Under the pieces are notes generated by a model. The model was not told where the DNA came from, made no database searches, and saw nothing but the letters and a program-made list of their open reading frames with translations. Source: Plectosphaerella cucumerina (lineage: Eukaryota > Ascomycota > Sordariomycetes > Glomerellales > Plectosphaerellaceae). Taken from it: DNA of 64,000 nucleotides. The stretch is taken from assembly GCA_020746995.1 (NCBI GenBank), contig JAGPXD010000005.1, forward strand, positions 1,798,001-1,862,000, written 5' to 3'. The stretch's first letter is position 1, and each line of letters opens with the position of its first letter. The position numbers and the translations under genes are program-made. This document shows positions 31,915-42,713 of the stretch, piece after piece.

Positions 31915-33804
31915 ATGGATGACTCCAAACCAGCAACTCAATATATCATCGACCAGCAGGAGCAGGTACGAAACACCCTGCAGTTCAATGACAAGCGAGA
32001 CTTCGTGAAAGCGGAGAGAGGCTTCCGGGGCCGACTACACCCAAACATCGTCAAGGTTGGCGACAATGTCGTGTGGAACAACGACGATTACGCGTTCCTC
32101 GAGGAGCAGTCGCCGGAAACGGCCAATCCCAGTCTCTGGCGCCAATCGAGGCTATGCCACCTGGATGGGCTCTACCATGTCGCGCACGGCATTTTCCAGG
32201 TGCGCGGCCTCGACCTCTCGAATACGACGTTCATAGAGGGTGATGAGGGCCTCATCATCATCGACCCTCTTACTTCTCAGGAAACAGCCAAAGCCGCACT
32301 CGATCTCTACCAGATGCACCGCGGCACGGAGAGGGCCATCAAAGCAATCATCTACACCCACTCCCATGCTGACCACTTCGGTGGTGTGAAGGGCTTCGTC
32401 TCGGAGGACGAAGTCGAGAAGAACGACATCAAGATTCTCGCGCCTGAAGGGTTTCTCGAGCACGCGGTATCCGAGAACGTCTTCACAGGTACAGCCATGA
32501 GTCGGCGAGCTGCATACATGTACGGCGCCGCCCTCCAGAAGGGACCAAGTGGACAGATCGGTGCCGGCCTCGGGCAGACCGTTTCAACCGGGACCGTCAC
32601 GCTCATCGCTCCCAACGTTTACATCAAGCGCACGAAAGAGAAGAGGAAGATCGATGGCGTGGAGATGGTGTTCCAGATGGCACCGGATACTGAAGCCCCT
32701 GCCGAAATGCTCATCTACTTCCCTGAGCTCAAGGCCTTGTGCGCCGCCGAGGATGCCACCCACACCTTCCACAACATCTTGACGCTGCGTGGCGCTGTCG
32801 TTCGAGACCCCCACGGTTGGGCGAAGTATCTGACCGAGACGTTGGATTTGTTCGGCGGTGACGCCGAGGTTGTTTTCGCATCTCACCACTGGCCGACTTG
32901 GGGTGTCGAGGAGGTTGTCGAGTTCCTCACCCTCCAGCGCGATCTCTACGCATATGTGCACGACCAGACACTGCGCCTACTGAACAAGGGGTACAACGGT
33001 CCTGAGATTGCCGAAATGATGGTCCTCCCTCCCGCTCTCGAAAACTCATGGTGCTCTAGGGGCTACTACGGGTCCGTGAACCATAACGTCAAGGCCATCT
33101 ACCAGCGCTACATTGGTTGGTTCGACGGCAACCCGGCCCATCTCTGGGAGCATACACCCGAGGAAAGAGCCGAGCGCTATGTTAACCTTGCGGGTGGCAT
33201 GCAAATGGTTCTTGACAACGGCCGTAAAGCATTCGAAGCCGGCGACTTCCGCTGGGCGGCCGAGGTCCTCAACCACGCTGTGTTTTACGAGCCCGAAAAC
33301 ACAGAAGCCCGTGCGCTGCTTGCGGATGTCTATGAGCAGCTGGGCTACGGATCGGAGAATGGAACATGGAGAAACTTCTTCATATCGGGAACAACGGAGC
33401 TTCGAAAGGGCAACTTCGGGACGCCAACGCAGGCCGCGTCAGCCGACATCATGGCACAGCTCACACCCGATATGATGCTGGACTCTCTCGCCATCCAGAT
33501 CAACGGACCGGCAGCTTGGAGCATCAATCTGGCCATCGATCTGGTGGTCACCGACGCGAACGTCACTTACCGTGCTTGGCTCTCGAACGGTGCCTTGGTT
33601 TACAGCACGGCTCCGCAGTCGGGCAGCGCGAACGTGAGCCTGACAGGTTCCGCCAGGCAACTCACTGCGCTTGCGGTCTTTGGACCCGAACCCGAGGCCC
33701 TGGAGAAGGCGGGTGTTGAGATTGCCGGTGACACCGCTGCTTTGGACACGCTGAAGGGTCTGCTCGACCCGGGCGACGACAAATTCAACATTGTAACGCC
33801 TTAG
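31915..33804 (+). CDS. BDS1: Alkylsulfatase, metallo-beta-lactamase fold (SdsA/Bds1-like)
   Basis: Hydrolyses alkyl sulfates such as dodecyl sulfate, releasing sulfate; yeast Bds1 and bacterial SdsA1 are the family reference points. Intronless, 629 aa, full length. The dinuclear zinc motif is intact (YTHSHADHFGGVKGF). Further ligands lie in PELKALCAAEDATHTFHN and FASHHWPTWG. The middle dimerisation part (NPAHLWEHTPEERAERYV) and the C-terminal SCP2-like sterol-carrier domain (SLAIQINGPAAWSINLAIDL) follow in the usual order. No signal peptide from the ATG at 31915, so intracellular. Absence of introns beside heavily spliced neighbours fits the known bacterial-type origin of fungal copies. The family identification is firm; the yeast symbol is by similarity. 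Confidence 0.93.
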   Translation: MDDSKPATQYIIDQQEQVRNTLQFNDKRDFVKAERGFRGRLHPNIVKVGDNVVWNNDDYAFLEEQSPETANPSLWRQSRLCHLDGLYHVAHGIFQVRGLDLSNTTFIEGDEGLIIIDPLTSQETAKAALDLYQMHRGTERAIKAIIYTHSHADHFGGVKGFVSEDEVEKNDIKILAPEGFLEHAVSENVFTGTAMSRRAAYMYGAALQKGPSGQIGAGLGQTVSTGTVTLIAPNVYIKRTKEKRKIDGVEMVFQMAPDTEAPAEMLIYFPELKALCAAEDATHTFHNILTLRGAVVRDPHGWAKYLTETLDLFGGDAEVVFASHHWPTWGVEEVVEFLTLQRDLYAYVHDQTLRLLNKGYNGPEIAEMMVLPPALENSWCSRGYYGSVNHNVKAIYQRYIGWFDGNPAHLWEHTPEERAERYVNLAGGMQMVLDNGRKAFEAGDFRWAAEVLNHAVFYEPENTEARALLADVYEQLGYGSENGTWRNFFISGTTELRKGNFGTPTQAASADIMAQLTPDMMLDSLAIQINGPAAWSINLAIDLVVTDANVTYRAWLSNGALVYSTAPQSGSANVSLTGSARQLTALAVFGPEPEALEKAGVEIAGDTAALDTLKGLLDPGDDKFNIVTP

Positions 33805-34706
33805 GAAGGTTGGAGCTGGACTGGTCACATGGGCGGAGCTTGGGTTGCTGGATATTTCTGACTGCCAAAGACTGAACGTGCATCGGCAGGGGGTTGGACA
33901 GGGAGAAGGCGCCAAGGCTCACACAATAGTTTGTATACCGTCCTTGGAGTTCCTATAGTTAATTTTCGGTATCTTTGCGACGGTGTTGCCTGTTCGTGGA
34001 TGTATCGCTTGAGCCAAAAATAGGCCTGACACGACCGACGGAACCTTGAAAGCCCTCATGTTTTCTCCCGATGGCTGCTCATCCTCTGCCACGATATGTG
34101 CCCTGGGACAATATGTTCCCACCGTTGGTGACTCTTCACAGCAATCCCCAATCTCCGCCGCAGCCCCAGCCTTCGCCCACAATTTCCCCGACATATGGCC
34201 AGGTCTACGGGGCGAGACCGAACCTTCCGTGGAGTCAAAATCGGGGCTCATCGGCGCCGAAGCCGGGGACAGCCCACAGATCAGTCGATTGTTGAGGTTT
34301 TCCCCAGGCTTCTGCCACCATTGCTCGGCTTTGACGGACCAACGCCGAGGCATATTCGGGCGACCCGGGCCCCGAGAAGTGGCACCACTTGTTGAGACTG
34401 GAGAAAGCACCGTGATCTCGTGACCACTTCCGGGCTTCAAAAACATCTCCGGCCCCGACATCCTGGCTCGGCCGGTGTCTCTTCGGCGGTTCATCCCCGT
34501 GGAGGTTGACCTTGGGGATGAAAATGACGCCAAGTGAGGGTTCCGGGGTGGACCTCGGTACTTGATGGTGCCAGGGTTTGCCGGGGCGTGAGGAGCAAAA
34601 GGCGTGCAGATCGCGGGCAAGTAGGGTTAGCCGGGGAGTTCTCCGATGGCGGACTTTGCTGCTCTCTCCCGATGATGGGGCAACATCGGCACCGCCTTGG
34701 AGGGAT

Positions 34707-34720
34707 GCGGGGATGCGGGG
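34707..34720 (+). promoter_or_regulatory. Tandem CreA-like sites (GCGGGG x2)
   Basis: Two GCGGGG hexamers 8 bp apart, matching the SYGGRG consensus of the carbon-catabolite repressor CreA/Cre1. Further CCGGGG matches are at 34263, 34581, 34631 and 34809. They lie 500-1050 bp upstream of a beta-glucosidase, the kind of gene this repressor controls. The motif is short and GC-rich, so chance matches are expected. Confidence 0.35.
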
Positions 34721-35222
34721 TGGAGGATATTCCCCGAGGTTACTCCCCCTGTCTTTCCGCCATTCCGCCCCCTCGTCATGATTTTTTCAGACCAAGCACT
34801 GCAACCCACCGGGGTTGACCGGTCGATCTGGAGGCAATTCTGGTTGGGCATCCAACCGTGCCGTTGAACAGCATATCGAGCTAAGCTCAATGGGCACACT
34901 TTCTTGTCATCCCATTGCGTGGTTGGCCATCCCATCGCTGCTGAACAGTTGGTCCGCCCCTCCAACGTTGCGACGGAGCAACGGCCAGCGGATCTCTCGA
35001 GTCAGGAGACTAACAACCTCGCAGGTTTGCCCCATCGGTGTCGTCACCTCCTCCTCTTCGTCGGCGCGCCCATCGTTCAGAATAGGGCCGTCACTCGGCG
35101 CTTCATGCAGTTCGGAGGAGCCGACAGGGCACCATGGCTTGCCTCATCCACTGCCAACTTTGTAAGCAGTGTATCATGAGAAACTTTGTCAAGCTTAGAT
35201 TCAAGCATGACAGTCCGACATC

Positions 35223-35228
35223 TATAAG
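35223..35228 (+). promoter_or_regulatory. TATA-like box of the GH3 gene
   Basis: TATAAG 89 bp before the ATG at 35312. Confidence 0.5.
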
Positions 35229-35311
35229 TCGACGTCGTCCCGGGTCGTTGTTGCCGATGTCAGACAGCCACCTCCAGAGTCACCCGCCAATCTCGACCAG
35301 CTCTGCCCGCC

Positions 35312-37975
35312 ATGATCACCACCAAAACGATGTCTCTTTCGGGCCTCGTGGCCCTCCTCGCGTCAACAGCCTCTGCTCAGGTTTACCAGACTGGTGGCCG
35401 TGCTGAGGATGCCTTCACGTGGATTCAACCCGAGGACACCGTGATCCTTGGCCAGTATGGCCACTCCGAGGCAGTCTACCCTTCGCGTATGTCTGAAGAT
35501 TCTCATGCTAGAAAACACCATGCTAACCAAACTTGCTAGCCCGCATCTCTGGTGCTGGTGGTTGGGAAGACGCCCTCGAGAAGGCCAGAGCCTTCGTCGG
35601 AGAGCTCACCCTCCAGGAAAAGGCCGACATGGTAACGGGCCAGCCCGGTCCTTGTGTCGGAAACATCTACCCCATCCCGAGACTCAACTTCAGCGGCCTC
35701 TGTCTTCAAGATGGACCGGCATCTCTTCGCACCGCCGACTTTGTCAGCGCCTTCCCTGCAGGTGTCACCATTGCTTCGTCCTGGGACAAGCAGATGATGT
35801 ACGACCGCTCCCTTGCGATGGGTCGCGAGTTCAGGGCTAAGGGAGCCCAGATTGCACTGGCGTAAGTCAACTCCAAATTCTTGCACCAATCGCTAGATGA
35901 CTGACATGTTCTGAAGCCCTGCTGTTGGGCCGATGGGTCGCTCTGCCTACTCCGGCCGCAACTGGGAGGGCTTCTCCCCCGACCCCTACCTCAGCGGTAT
36001 TGCGATGGAGAAGTCCATCCTCGGCCTGCAGGATGCCGGTGTCCAGGCCACGGCCAAGCACTTTATTCTAAACGAGCAGGAAATCCTGAGGAACCCCGTC
36101 TACTACCCCAACGGCACCCTTCAGTACGAGGCTATCTCCTCCAACGTTGACGACAGGACAGTTCGTAAGTCACTTCCACATCACCTTTCGCCAGCTACAA
36201 TGTCTAACCTGGACCCAGATGAGCTCTACATGTGGCCGTTTGCCAACGCCGTCCACGCCCACGCCGCGAGCTTCATGTGCTGCTACCAGCGCATCAACGG
36301 TTCCTACGGCTGCCAGAACTCCAAGATCCTCAACGGTCTGCTCAAGGAGGAACTTGGCTTCCAAGGCTACGTGATGAGTGACTGGTATGCTGTGCACTCG
36401 GGCGTGGCGTCTATCGAGGCCGGTCTCGACATGGACATGCCCGGCTGGCCCCGCAACCGCGTCGTCATCAACGAGACTCAGTCCTACAGCTCGTTCTTCG
36501 GCGGCAACATCACCACGGGTGTCAACAACGGAACAATAGACACGGAGCGCCTCGACGACATGATCACTCGCATCATGACGCCCTACTATGCCCTGAACCA
36601 GGACGAGGACTTCCCCTCCGTTGACCCCTCCATCGCCCGCCTCAACACCTTCGCGCTCCCCAGCACCTGGCTCCGCGAGTGGAACCTGACGGGCCCTGCG
36701 CGCCGCGACGTCAGGGAGAACCACGGCGAGCTGATCAGGAAGCACGCCGCCGCCTCGACCGTCCTTCTTAAGAACAAGAACATGGCCCTGCCCCTCAAAG
36801 CCCCCAAGTCCATCGCAGTCTACGGCAATGATGCGGGCGGCGTCACTGAGGGACCCTTGAACCAGGAAAAATTTGAGTTCGGCACCCTCGCCGTCGGCGG
36901 CGGCTCCGGCGCCGCCCACTTTACCTACCTCATCTCTCCCCTCGAGGCCATCAAGACCCGCGCGGTCAAGGATGGCGCCCTCGTCGAGGCTTGGCTGAAC
37001 AACACCCTCGTCCTCAGCAGGGACGCCAGCTCCTGGGCCGCCACGCCCGCCCCCAACGAGCCAGATGTGTGCCTTGTCTTCCTCAAGGGCTGGGCCCGCG
37101 AGGCCGTTGACCGCGAGAGTCTCTCCCTCGACTGGCGTGGCGACGAGCTTGTCGAAGCTGTTGCCGCCACCTGCAACAACACCGTCGTCGTCACTCACTC
37201 AGCCGGCATCAACATCCTCCCGTGGGCTGAACACCCCAACGTCACTGCCATTCTGGCCGCCCACTACCCTGGCCAGGAGTCGGGTAACTCCATCGTCGAC
37301 GTCCTGTATGGCGACGTTAACCCCTCTGGTCATCTCCCCTACACCATCGCGAGGAACGCGTCCGACTACAACGCCCCCATCACGACAAACGTCAACACCA
37401 CGGGTCTCGATGACTGGCAGTCGTACTTTGACGAGAAGCTCGAGACGGATTATCGCTACTTCGACGCTCAGGACATTGACGTCCTATACGAGTTCGGATT
37501 CGGTCTGTCCTACACGACCTTTGAGCTCTCCGACTTCTCCGTCGAGGCCGAGGATGAGAATGCCCAGATCACCTCCCGCCCCGAGGAGCGCGAGATCCAG
37601 CCCGGCGGCAACCCCGCCCTCTGGGAGACCATCTACACTGCCGAGGTTACCGTGCGCAACACCGGCGATGTCCGCGGCGATGCGGTGCCGCAGCTCTACG
37701 TCTCGTTCCCCGATAACGCGCCCGAAGGCACTCCTCTGCGACAGCTTCGCGGTTTCGACAAGATCGAGCTGGCGTCGGGCCAGCGCGGCAAGGTATCGTT
37801 TGAGCTGATGAGGCGCGATCTTAGCTACTGGGACGTTGACTCTCAGGAGTGGCTGATCCCCGAGGGCGAGTTCACGCTGCATGTTGGCTTCAGCAGCCGT
37901 GATCTGGTTGAGACTGCCACCCTGACGGTAGTGGAGGGTGGCAATGCTGGCAACTCGACCATTCGGAGGCAGTAG
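35312..37975 (+). CDS. Secreted GH3 beta-glucosidase
   Basis: Glycoside hydrolase family 3, cleaving terminal beta-glucosyl residues, for example from cellobiose. Four exons (introns 35487-35539, 35862-35916, 36165-36218) give 833 aa, the normal size. A signal peptide (MITTKTMSLSGLVALLASTA) is followed by the (beta/alpha)8 domain with LCLQDGPASLR, KHFILNEQE and the nucleophile Asp in GYVMSDWYAVHSG. The alpha/beta sandwich domain carries RKHAAASTVLLKNKNMALPL. The C-terminal Fn3-like domain includes YEFGFGLSYTTFELSDF and VPQLYVSFP. Several sequons. Upstream CreA-like sites suggest carbon repression. Fits with the GH115 and sugar-transport genes as part of plant-polymer use. Confidence 0.94.
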
Positions 37976-38298
37976 AAGGGGTCAACCCAAGCTCAGCGTC
38001 GTAAAAGACGTTGGGTAATGAGTAACGAATCTGGCTAGTCAATTCATTTGATCTCTTGATGACATGTCGAGCAATTCAATCGTTTCAGTCATGTTGTTCT
38101 GCCTGGCCAGAACACTGACGGTGGCTTGGAGGCTTAGGTGGCTTCAATCCAAGGGCAAAGCATCCACGTGCCCTGCCAGCCAGATGACGCCACCAACACC
38201 ACATTCACTGCTTCAAGAAAAAACACCCGATGATTGGAAGACAAGTTCATAGATTATCGTCAGACATGATACATGTACAGCGGCTACATACGAGCAAC
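37976..38298. other. Spacer between convergent genes
   Basis: 3' flanks of the GH3 (plus) and M28 peptidase (minus) genes; nothing else seen. Confidence 0.5.
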
Positions 38299-39823
38299 TT
38301 AGACGACCTCCTTCTTGCCGTGGCCACACGAGTGGTTGTGCTCGGACTCCTCGGCAATGGCAGCCCAGCGCTCGAACTCGCGGCGGATGGCCTTGTGGGA
38401 GCGCTTGGCGTTCGAGGTCTTGGTGCGGCGGGGAACGCCAGTGAGATCGTTGGCGAAGATGGCAGCAGCACGGGCGGCGGCCTTGGTGTTGGCGGTCAGG
38501 GCCTCCCAGTTGATGTTGTCGAGGTCGTCGCAGGCCAGGTGGTAGCAGGGGTCGTAGGGAGGCGTACCGGTGTGGAGGCCGGAGGAGGGGACACCGATGT
38601 TGAGGAAGCCGACGTAGTCGGAGCCGGTGCCGAAGGGAGCGCGGACGGCGGGGAAACCCTGCTCGAGGAGGTACTCCTCGAGGAGCTTGGCACCGAACTC
38701 GTCGGCGGGGTTCTCGCTGAGGTAGACGTCGAACTTGGGGTTGATGGAGCCGATCATGTCGTAGTTGAAGTAGAAGCGGATCTTGTCGCGCTCCTCCTCG
38801 GGGAGGGTGCGAGTGTAGTAGTTCGAGCCGATGAGGCCAGACTCCTCGGCACCCCACCAGATGAAGCGGACCTTGTTCTTGAAGCCCTTGTACTTCTTGA
38901 AGGAGCCCATGATCTCGATGAGGGCGGTCGAGCCGGAGCCGTCGTCGTTGATGCCGGCACCCTGCTGGACCGAGTCGAGGTGAGCACCGAGGATGATGAC
39001 GTTGTTCGGGTCACCCTCCTTGGTCTCGGAGATGACGTTGAAGGTCTCGCGCTCCTCGTAGATGGCGTCGACGTAGAGGCGGACAACGACCTCTTCGCCA
39101 GCGGCCAGACGGGCCTTCCACGCCTGGCCGACGGCCAGGGGGATGGTGCCGACGGGGGGCAGCAGCCCAATGTTCTCGGCACCGAGAGTGGCGGCGGTCA
39201 GGCCGCCTGGGGCGTTGTGGTAGAGGATGACACCCTCAGCGCCATGGGCGCGGGCAAGCTTGAGCTTATCCGAGATGGCACAGGCGCCACGCTTGACGAG
39301 AGCGAGCTTGCCGGTGGCATCAATGCCGGCCCACTGGTCCTCGAAGCAGCCGGAACCGCGGACGTCGTCGACGGGGGTGTCGATGAGGGGAGCAGTGATG
39401 CCGTCGGTGCCGGGCGTGGGAGGGTTGTAGATGAGGGCGATGACATCGACCTTCACGCCGTCGGGGCCGGTGACGGAAATGTCCCTGATCTGAGAGAACG
39501 TGTGGTTGAAGTACTGCAGGTGGGTGTCCATGGTGGTGGCGAAGCGCTTCTGGGCGCGCTCAAGAATGTACTCGGCCGACGCCGCGTAGCCGGGGAGGCC
39601 GAAGGCGCGGTTGCCGCCGTTCTCACGGGCAATCTTGTTGAAGTTCCAGAGGTTGCGCTGGAGCCTGGAAAGCGTTAGCATGAGGGGTATCTCACGTGGT
39701 TGTCACCTCGGGGGAGCCAACTTACTCCTGGGTCTTGATGTCGGCCACGGCCTTCTCGGGGGTGAGAGGGTTGGCGCTGGCGCCCAGGGCCAGAAGGCCG
39801 GACAGAAGAGCAGAGGTCTTCAT
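38299..39823 (-). CDS. Secreted M28 aminopeptidase (leucine/aminopeptidase Y type) with PA domain
   Basis: Zinc exopeptidase removing N-terminal residues from peptides. Two exons (39726-39823 and 38299-39664) give 487 aa. A signal peptide (MKTSALLSGLLALGASA) is followed by a short pro-region. A PA-type insert includes ALVKRGACAISDKLKLA. The M28 metal ligands are all visible: His in ILGAHLDSV, Asp in GINDDGSGS, Glu pair in WWGAEESGLIGS, Asp in YFNYDMIGS and His in PCYHLACDDL. The tail is basic and His-rich (HNHSCGHGKK). A TATA-like box lies 114 bp upstream. A 482-aa open frame on the opposite strand is only the shadow of this GC-rich gene. Confidence 0.93.
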
Positions 39824-40803
39824 GTTGACGATGGGGAAGTTCGAATTGACAAGATGTTCCCAGTCCTCGACGGTGTCCTGAAGAGGTGTCGAGCAAGAGG
39901 AAGGCAAACCTAGGTGGCGGCTGGAGGCGGGGGCCTCTTATAGCCCCAGGGCGCCGAGGGCGTTCGACCTCCCACAGAATGCAACCCAGCGGGTCCCCAA
40001 CATCCACGAAGCTCGGTGGCGACGGCCAATGGCGCGATAAGCATGGATTCTGAGCACATGCTGCACCGGAGACGGGCTTCGAGAAGGGGTGGCGAGGCGA
40101 CGGGCAGAGGCGGCATGGCAGGGCAAGGGTAGCAGCAGTTCACGGCAGGGCAGGCCGTGAGAAGATTTCCCACGGAAGCCAATGAACGTCGGGCGCGGAC
40201 CTCGGCCGACGGCTTGCTGCTGGGGCAAAGCCGCCTTGCGCTACCCCCGCGAGGCAGGTGGGAGGCGGGCACCAGCGAGGATAGTGCCAGGAACCTAGTC
40301 GATCCAAGGTCTTGGCGGGGTGGCGAGCGTTCTGGCATGCAGCCTGCGGAGGCACATGGCGTTACTGTGAACACGAGCTGTGTGGTGATGAGATGGCAGG
40401 GAAGAAGGTGGTCGAGGGGCGGGGGCAAGGGGAAGTCAATGGGATATCTCCAGGGGTGGTGACGAGCGAGGAAGAAATGGGCGGGCGTTGGCCAAGAAGG
40501 GGAGGTCTGAAGGGCGGGGCTGCCCTGTGGTTGGTCGAGGCTCGATTAGGCTCACCGGCTGAAGCGGACTAGCGTGTCGGGCGCTTTACATGTGGAACGG
40601 TTCTGAGTTGTGCACAATTGTGTAAAGACCCCCAAACGGACTAGCTTCATTTGAGGTACCGTTTAATGTAGAGCTAACGGTCGTTTCTTTTATTTTCAGG
40701 GGCATCCCCTATCGAGCTCCAGCGGGCAGGCATACTCAGGAAAAGTCAACAAATAGGACAAGCAAAACGCATGTAATCTAGCCCAGGTGCCATCCCGTCT
40801 GCC
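39824..40803. other. Intergenic region between two minus-strand genes
   Basis: Contains the M28 promoter (TATA-like box at 39937) and the 3' flank of the molybdoenzyme gene. GC-rich, many short frames, none supportable. Confidence 0.5.
39937..39942 (-). promoter_or_regulatory. TATA-like box of the M28 aminopeptidase gene
   Basis: TATAAG on the minus strand about 115 bp upstream of the start codon. Confidence 0.45.
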
Positions 40804-42713
40804 TCATTCATCCACATCCCGCGGCTCCCTGTTCTTCCAGGTCCGCTCGTACTCCTCATCGCTCATCGGCCGCAACTCTGTCGGTCGCGTGATCGGCAAA
40901 AAACTCTCCTCTGCCGCTGTGAACCGTTCCAGCCGCTCCCTCGTGGCCGTTCGGGACGCATTGACGCTGTAGATCTTGACACGATGACAGCTGCTTGTCA
41001 CATGCAGCCCCCAGTTCCAGCTATGCCTAACATTCATCGGCTGCGTATTGAGGCTGTTGTCCCAGCACCGGACCATGAGCTCCGTCCAGCCTTCATGATC
41101 GCAGGGAACAGACGCCTCGAACGTTCGCCAGGTGAACTTGTGCTTTGGCGAGAGGTTCTCGACTGGCACTTCGTACCACACGTACCCGCCGTCTGAAGAC
41201 AACTCCACGCGCTCTGGCCAGCGGCCGCCGCCCGAATATGCCCAGCCTGGAAGGGTCAGCAGGATTTCGAGCCATCAGAGGACTGCTTTTCTCACCCTTG
41301 ACATCAATCTTGCCGTCGTGCACCACCACTTCCTTGTTCCAAGGAGACATGATGGCACTGCTCACCGGCATTTCCTGGATTTGAATGCCCACTACGAGAG
41401 TGTCAGAAACTGTCGAAAATGAGACTCACGTCCATTTGACTTACTCGTTGGTTTCTGGTTGTGCTTTCCCTGCTGCTGTTGGAAATAGAGATACTCCCGA
41501 CTCTGAACCGGCGCACGACTCGGCGCCTCCAACGCCTTGATTCGGTACAGCCACTTGACGCTCCTCGCACCAATGTAGCCCATGACCACGGCTCGCAAAG
41601 GGAATCCATGAATCCTCGGGAGGGGTTCATCATTCATTTCCCATGCGAGAAGCACCTCGTTGGCCTTGACCTTGGACCACGGAACCGAGACGACGTAGTT
41701 CATGCACTCTCCACCCTTGAAGTACGTCTCGGCACCGTACAGCTCCAGGTGCTTTGCACCTTTGACTAGGCCGCCGCAGTGCTTGATGACCTTCTTCAGG
41801 CTCACACCTGTCCACTTGGAGGTACTGATAGCCCCCTCGGCCCATGGGGCGTTGATCATGTCGTCTCCCTCGCCGGCATACTCGGAGATTTGCTCAAGCC
41901 TTCGCGTGCCGCTGCACTGGATGGTCACGAGCTTGGAGACTCGGGGGAACAAGTTCTCGTTCTGCAGATCTGCGAGAGTCAGCGTCTTGGGCTGCTGAAC
42001 CAAGCCGTCAAGCTGCAGGTCGAAGGCGTCTACGTCGATATCGGGGATTCCGCCATGGTTTCGAACGAAGTGAAGGTTATTCGGGGTGATTGGGTCGTTG
42101 GACAAGAGTCCTTTGGGTGGCTCTCCGTTGTAAGGGAACTGCAGGAGATGGAGCATTTCGGGGTGTTTTTCCTGTCGCCAGTGAGCGAACGGAAACTGCA
42201 AGAGCAAAGACATGGTGACGTACCTTGAGCACAGTCCTCCAACTTTCTTCGGGCACATCGCGCAGCGCCCCTCCCATCGTCTTATGCCACAATTTCCACC
42301 GCACGCCCTCAAGAACCGGGTTGGTGCCTGGTAGAGGGGCAAGCTGGAACTCGGGAGGTGGCGGAAACCTGTACCGCCTGAAGCGGCGATGGGCCTTGGC
42401 TTTCTTCTCGGGGTAGTTCTCCCACTCGACGTATCCTTTCCAGCCCTTTCTCTCTTCTTGCACCACGAAGTCGGGATCGTCGTCGGGCGCGTCGGGAAGA
42501 AGCTCCGCTTTGTCCGAGTTTGCCGTCTTGGGAGACTCGGTCTGGATCTTGAGACTGCTTTGGTTGCGGAGGCCCAGCTGCCCTGGGTCTAAGCCTTGCT
42601 CAAGCTTCCATTCGTTCGGCGGCTTTGGGCGGAGGTCAGCAATGAACCGCACGATTGATTCGGAAGTCGCTTACCGGTTTGCTATGCTGGATTTCTTGCT
42701 GCGACATGTCCAT
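40804..42713 (-). CDS. Sulfite-oxidase-family molybdopterin oxidoreductase
   Basis: Five exons (42675-42713, 42224-42622, 41445-42171, 41296-41391, 40804-41246) give 567 aa. After a charged N-terminal extension comes the oxidoreductase molybdopterin domain (NNLHFVRNHGGIPDID, TIQCSGTRRLEQ, WAEGAISTSKWTGVSLKKVI, HGFPLRAVVMGYIGARSVKW). The Mo-co dimerisation domain follows (GWAYSGGGRWPERVELSSDG, VRCWDNSLNTQP). C232 is the expected molybdenum ligand, but its surroundings read CSGTRR instead of the usual CAGNRR. No cytochrome b5, haem or FAD module is present, so it is not a complete assimilatory nitrate reductase. Sulfite oxidation fits both the fold and the neighbourhood, where two enzymes would release sulfite. 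The substrate is still an inference. Confidence 0.85.

Larger units (their letters stand above)
33805..35311. other. Long upstream region of the GH3 gene with clustered CreA-like sites
   Basis: 1.5 kb without a supportable gene. The minus-strand frame at 33919-34620 is Pro/Arg/Ser-rich and lacks any domain. Six SYGGRG matches (CCGGGG or GCGGGG) fall between 34263 and 34814, and a TATA-like box sits near the gene. Confidence 0.5.

Noticed and set aside
33919..34620. 233-aa minus-strand open frame upstream of the GH3 gene
   Set aside because: Low-complexity Pro/Arg/Ser composition, overlapping frames on the other strand, and no homologous motif seen.
36170..37198. 342-aa minus-strand open frame inside the GH3 gene
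   Set aside because: Antisense shadow of the GH3 catalytic region, with no start context or domain of its own.
38230..39678. 482-aa open frame on the plus strand
   Set aside because: It is exactly antisense to the M28 aminopeptidase, whose metal ligands and splice sites are intact. The translated frame is Gly/Val/Glu-rich without a domain: a shadow caused by high GC at third positions.
40804..42713. Annotation as assimilatory nitrate reductase
   Set aside because: The molybdopterin and dimerisation domains are shared with nitrate reductase, but the cytochrome b5, FAD and NADPH domains are missing and the gene ends cleanly after the dimerisation domain.
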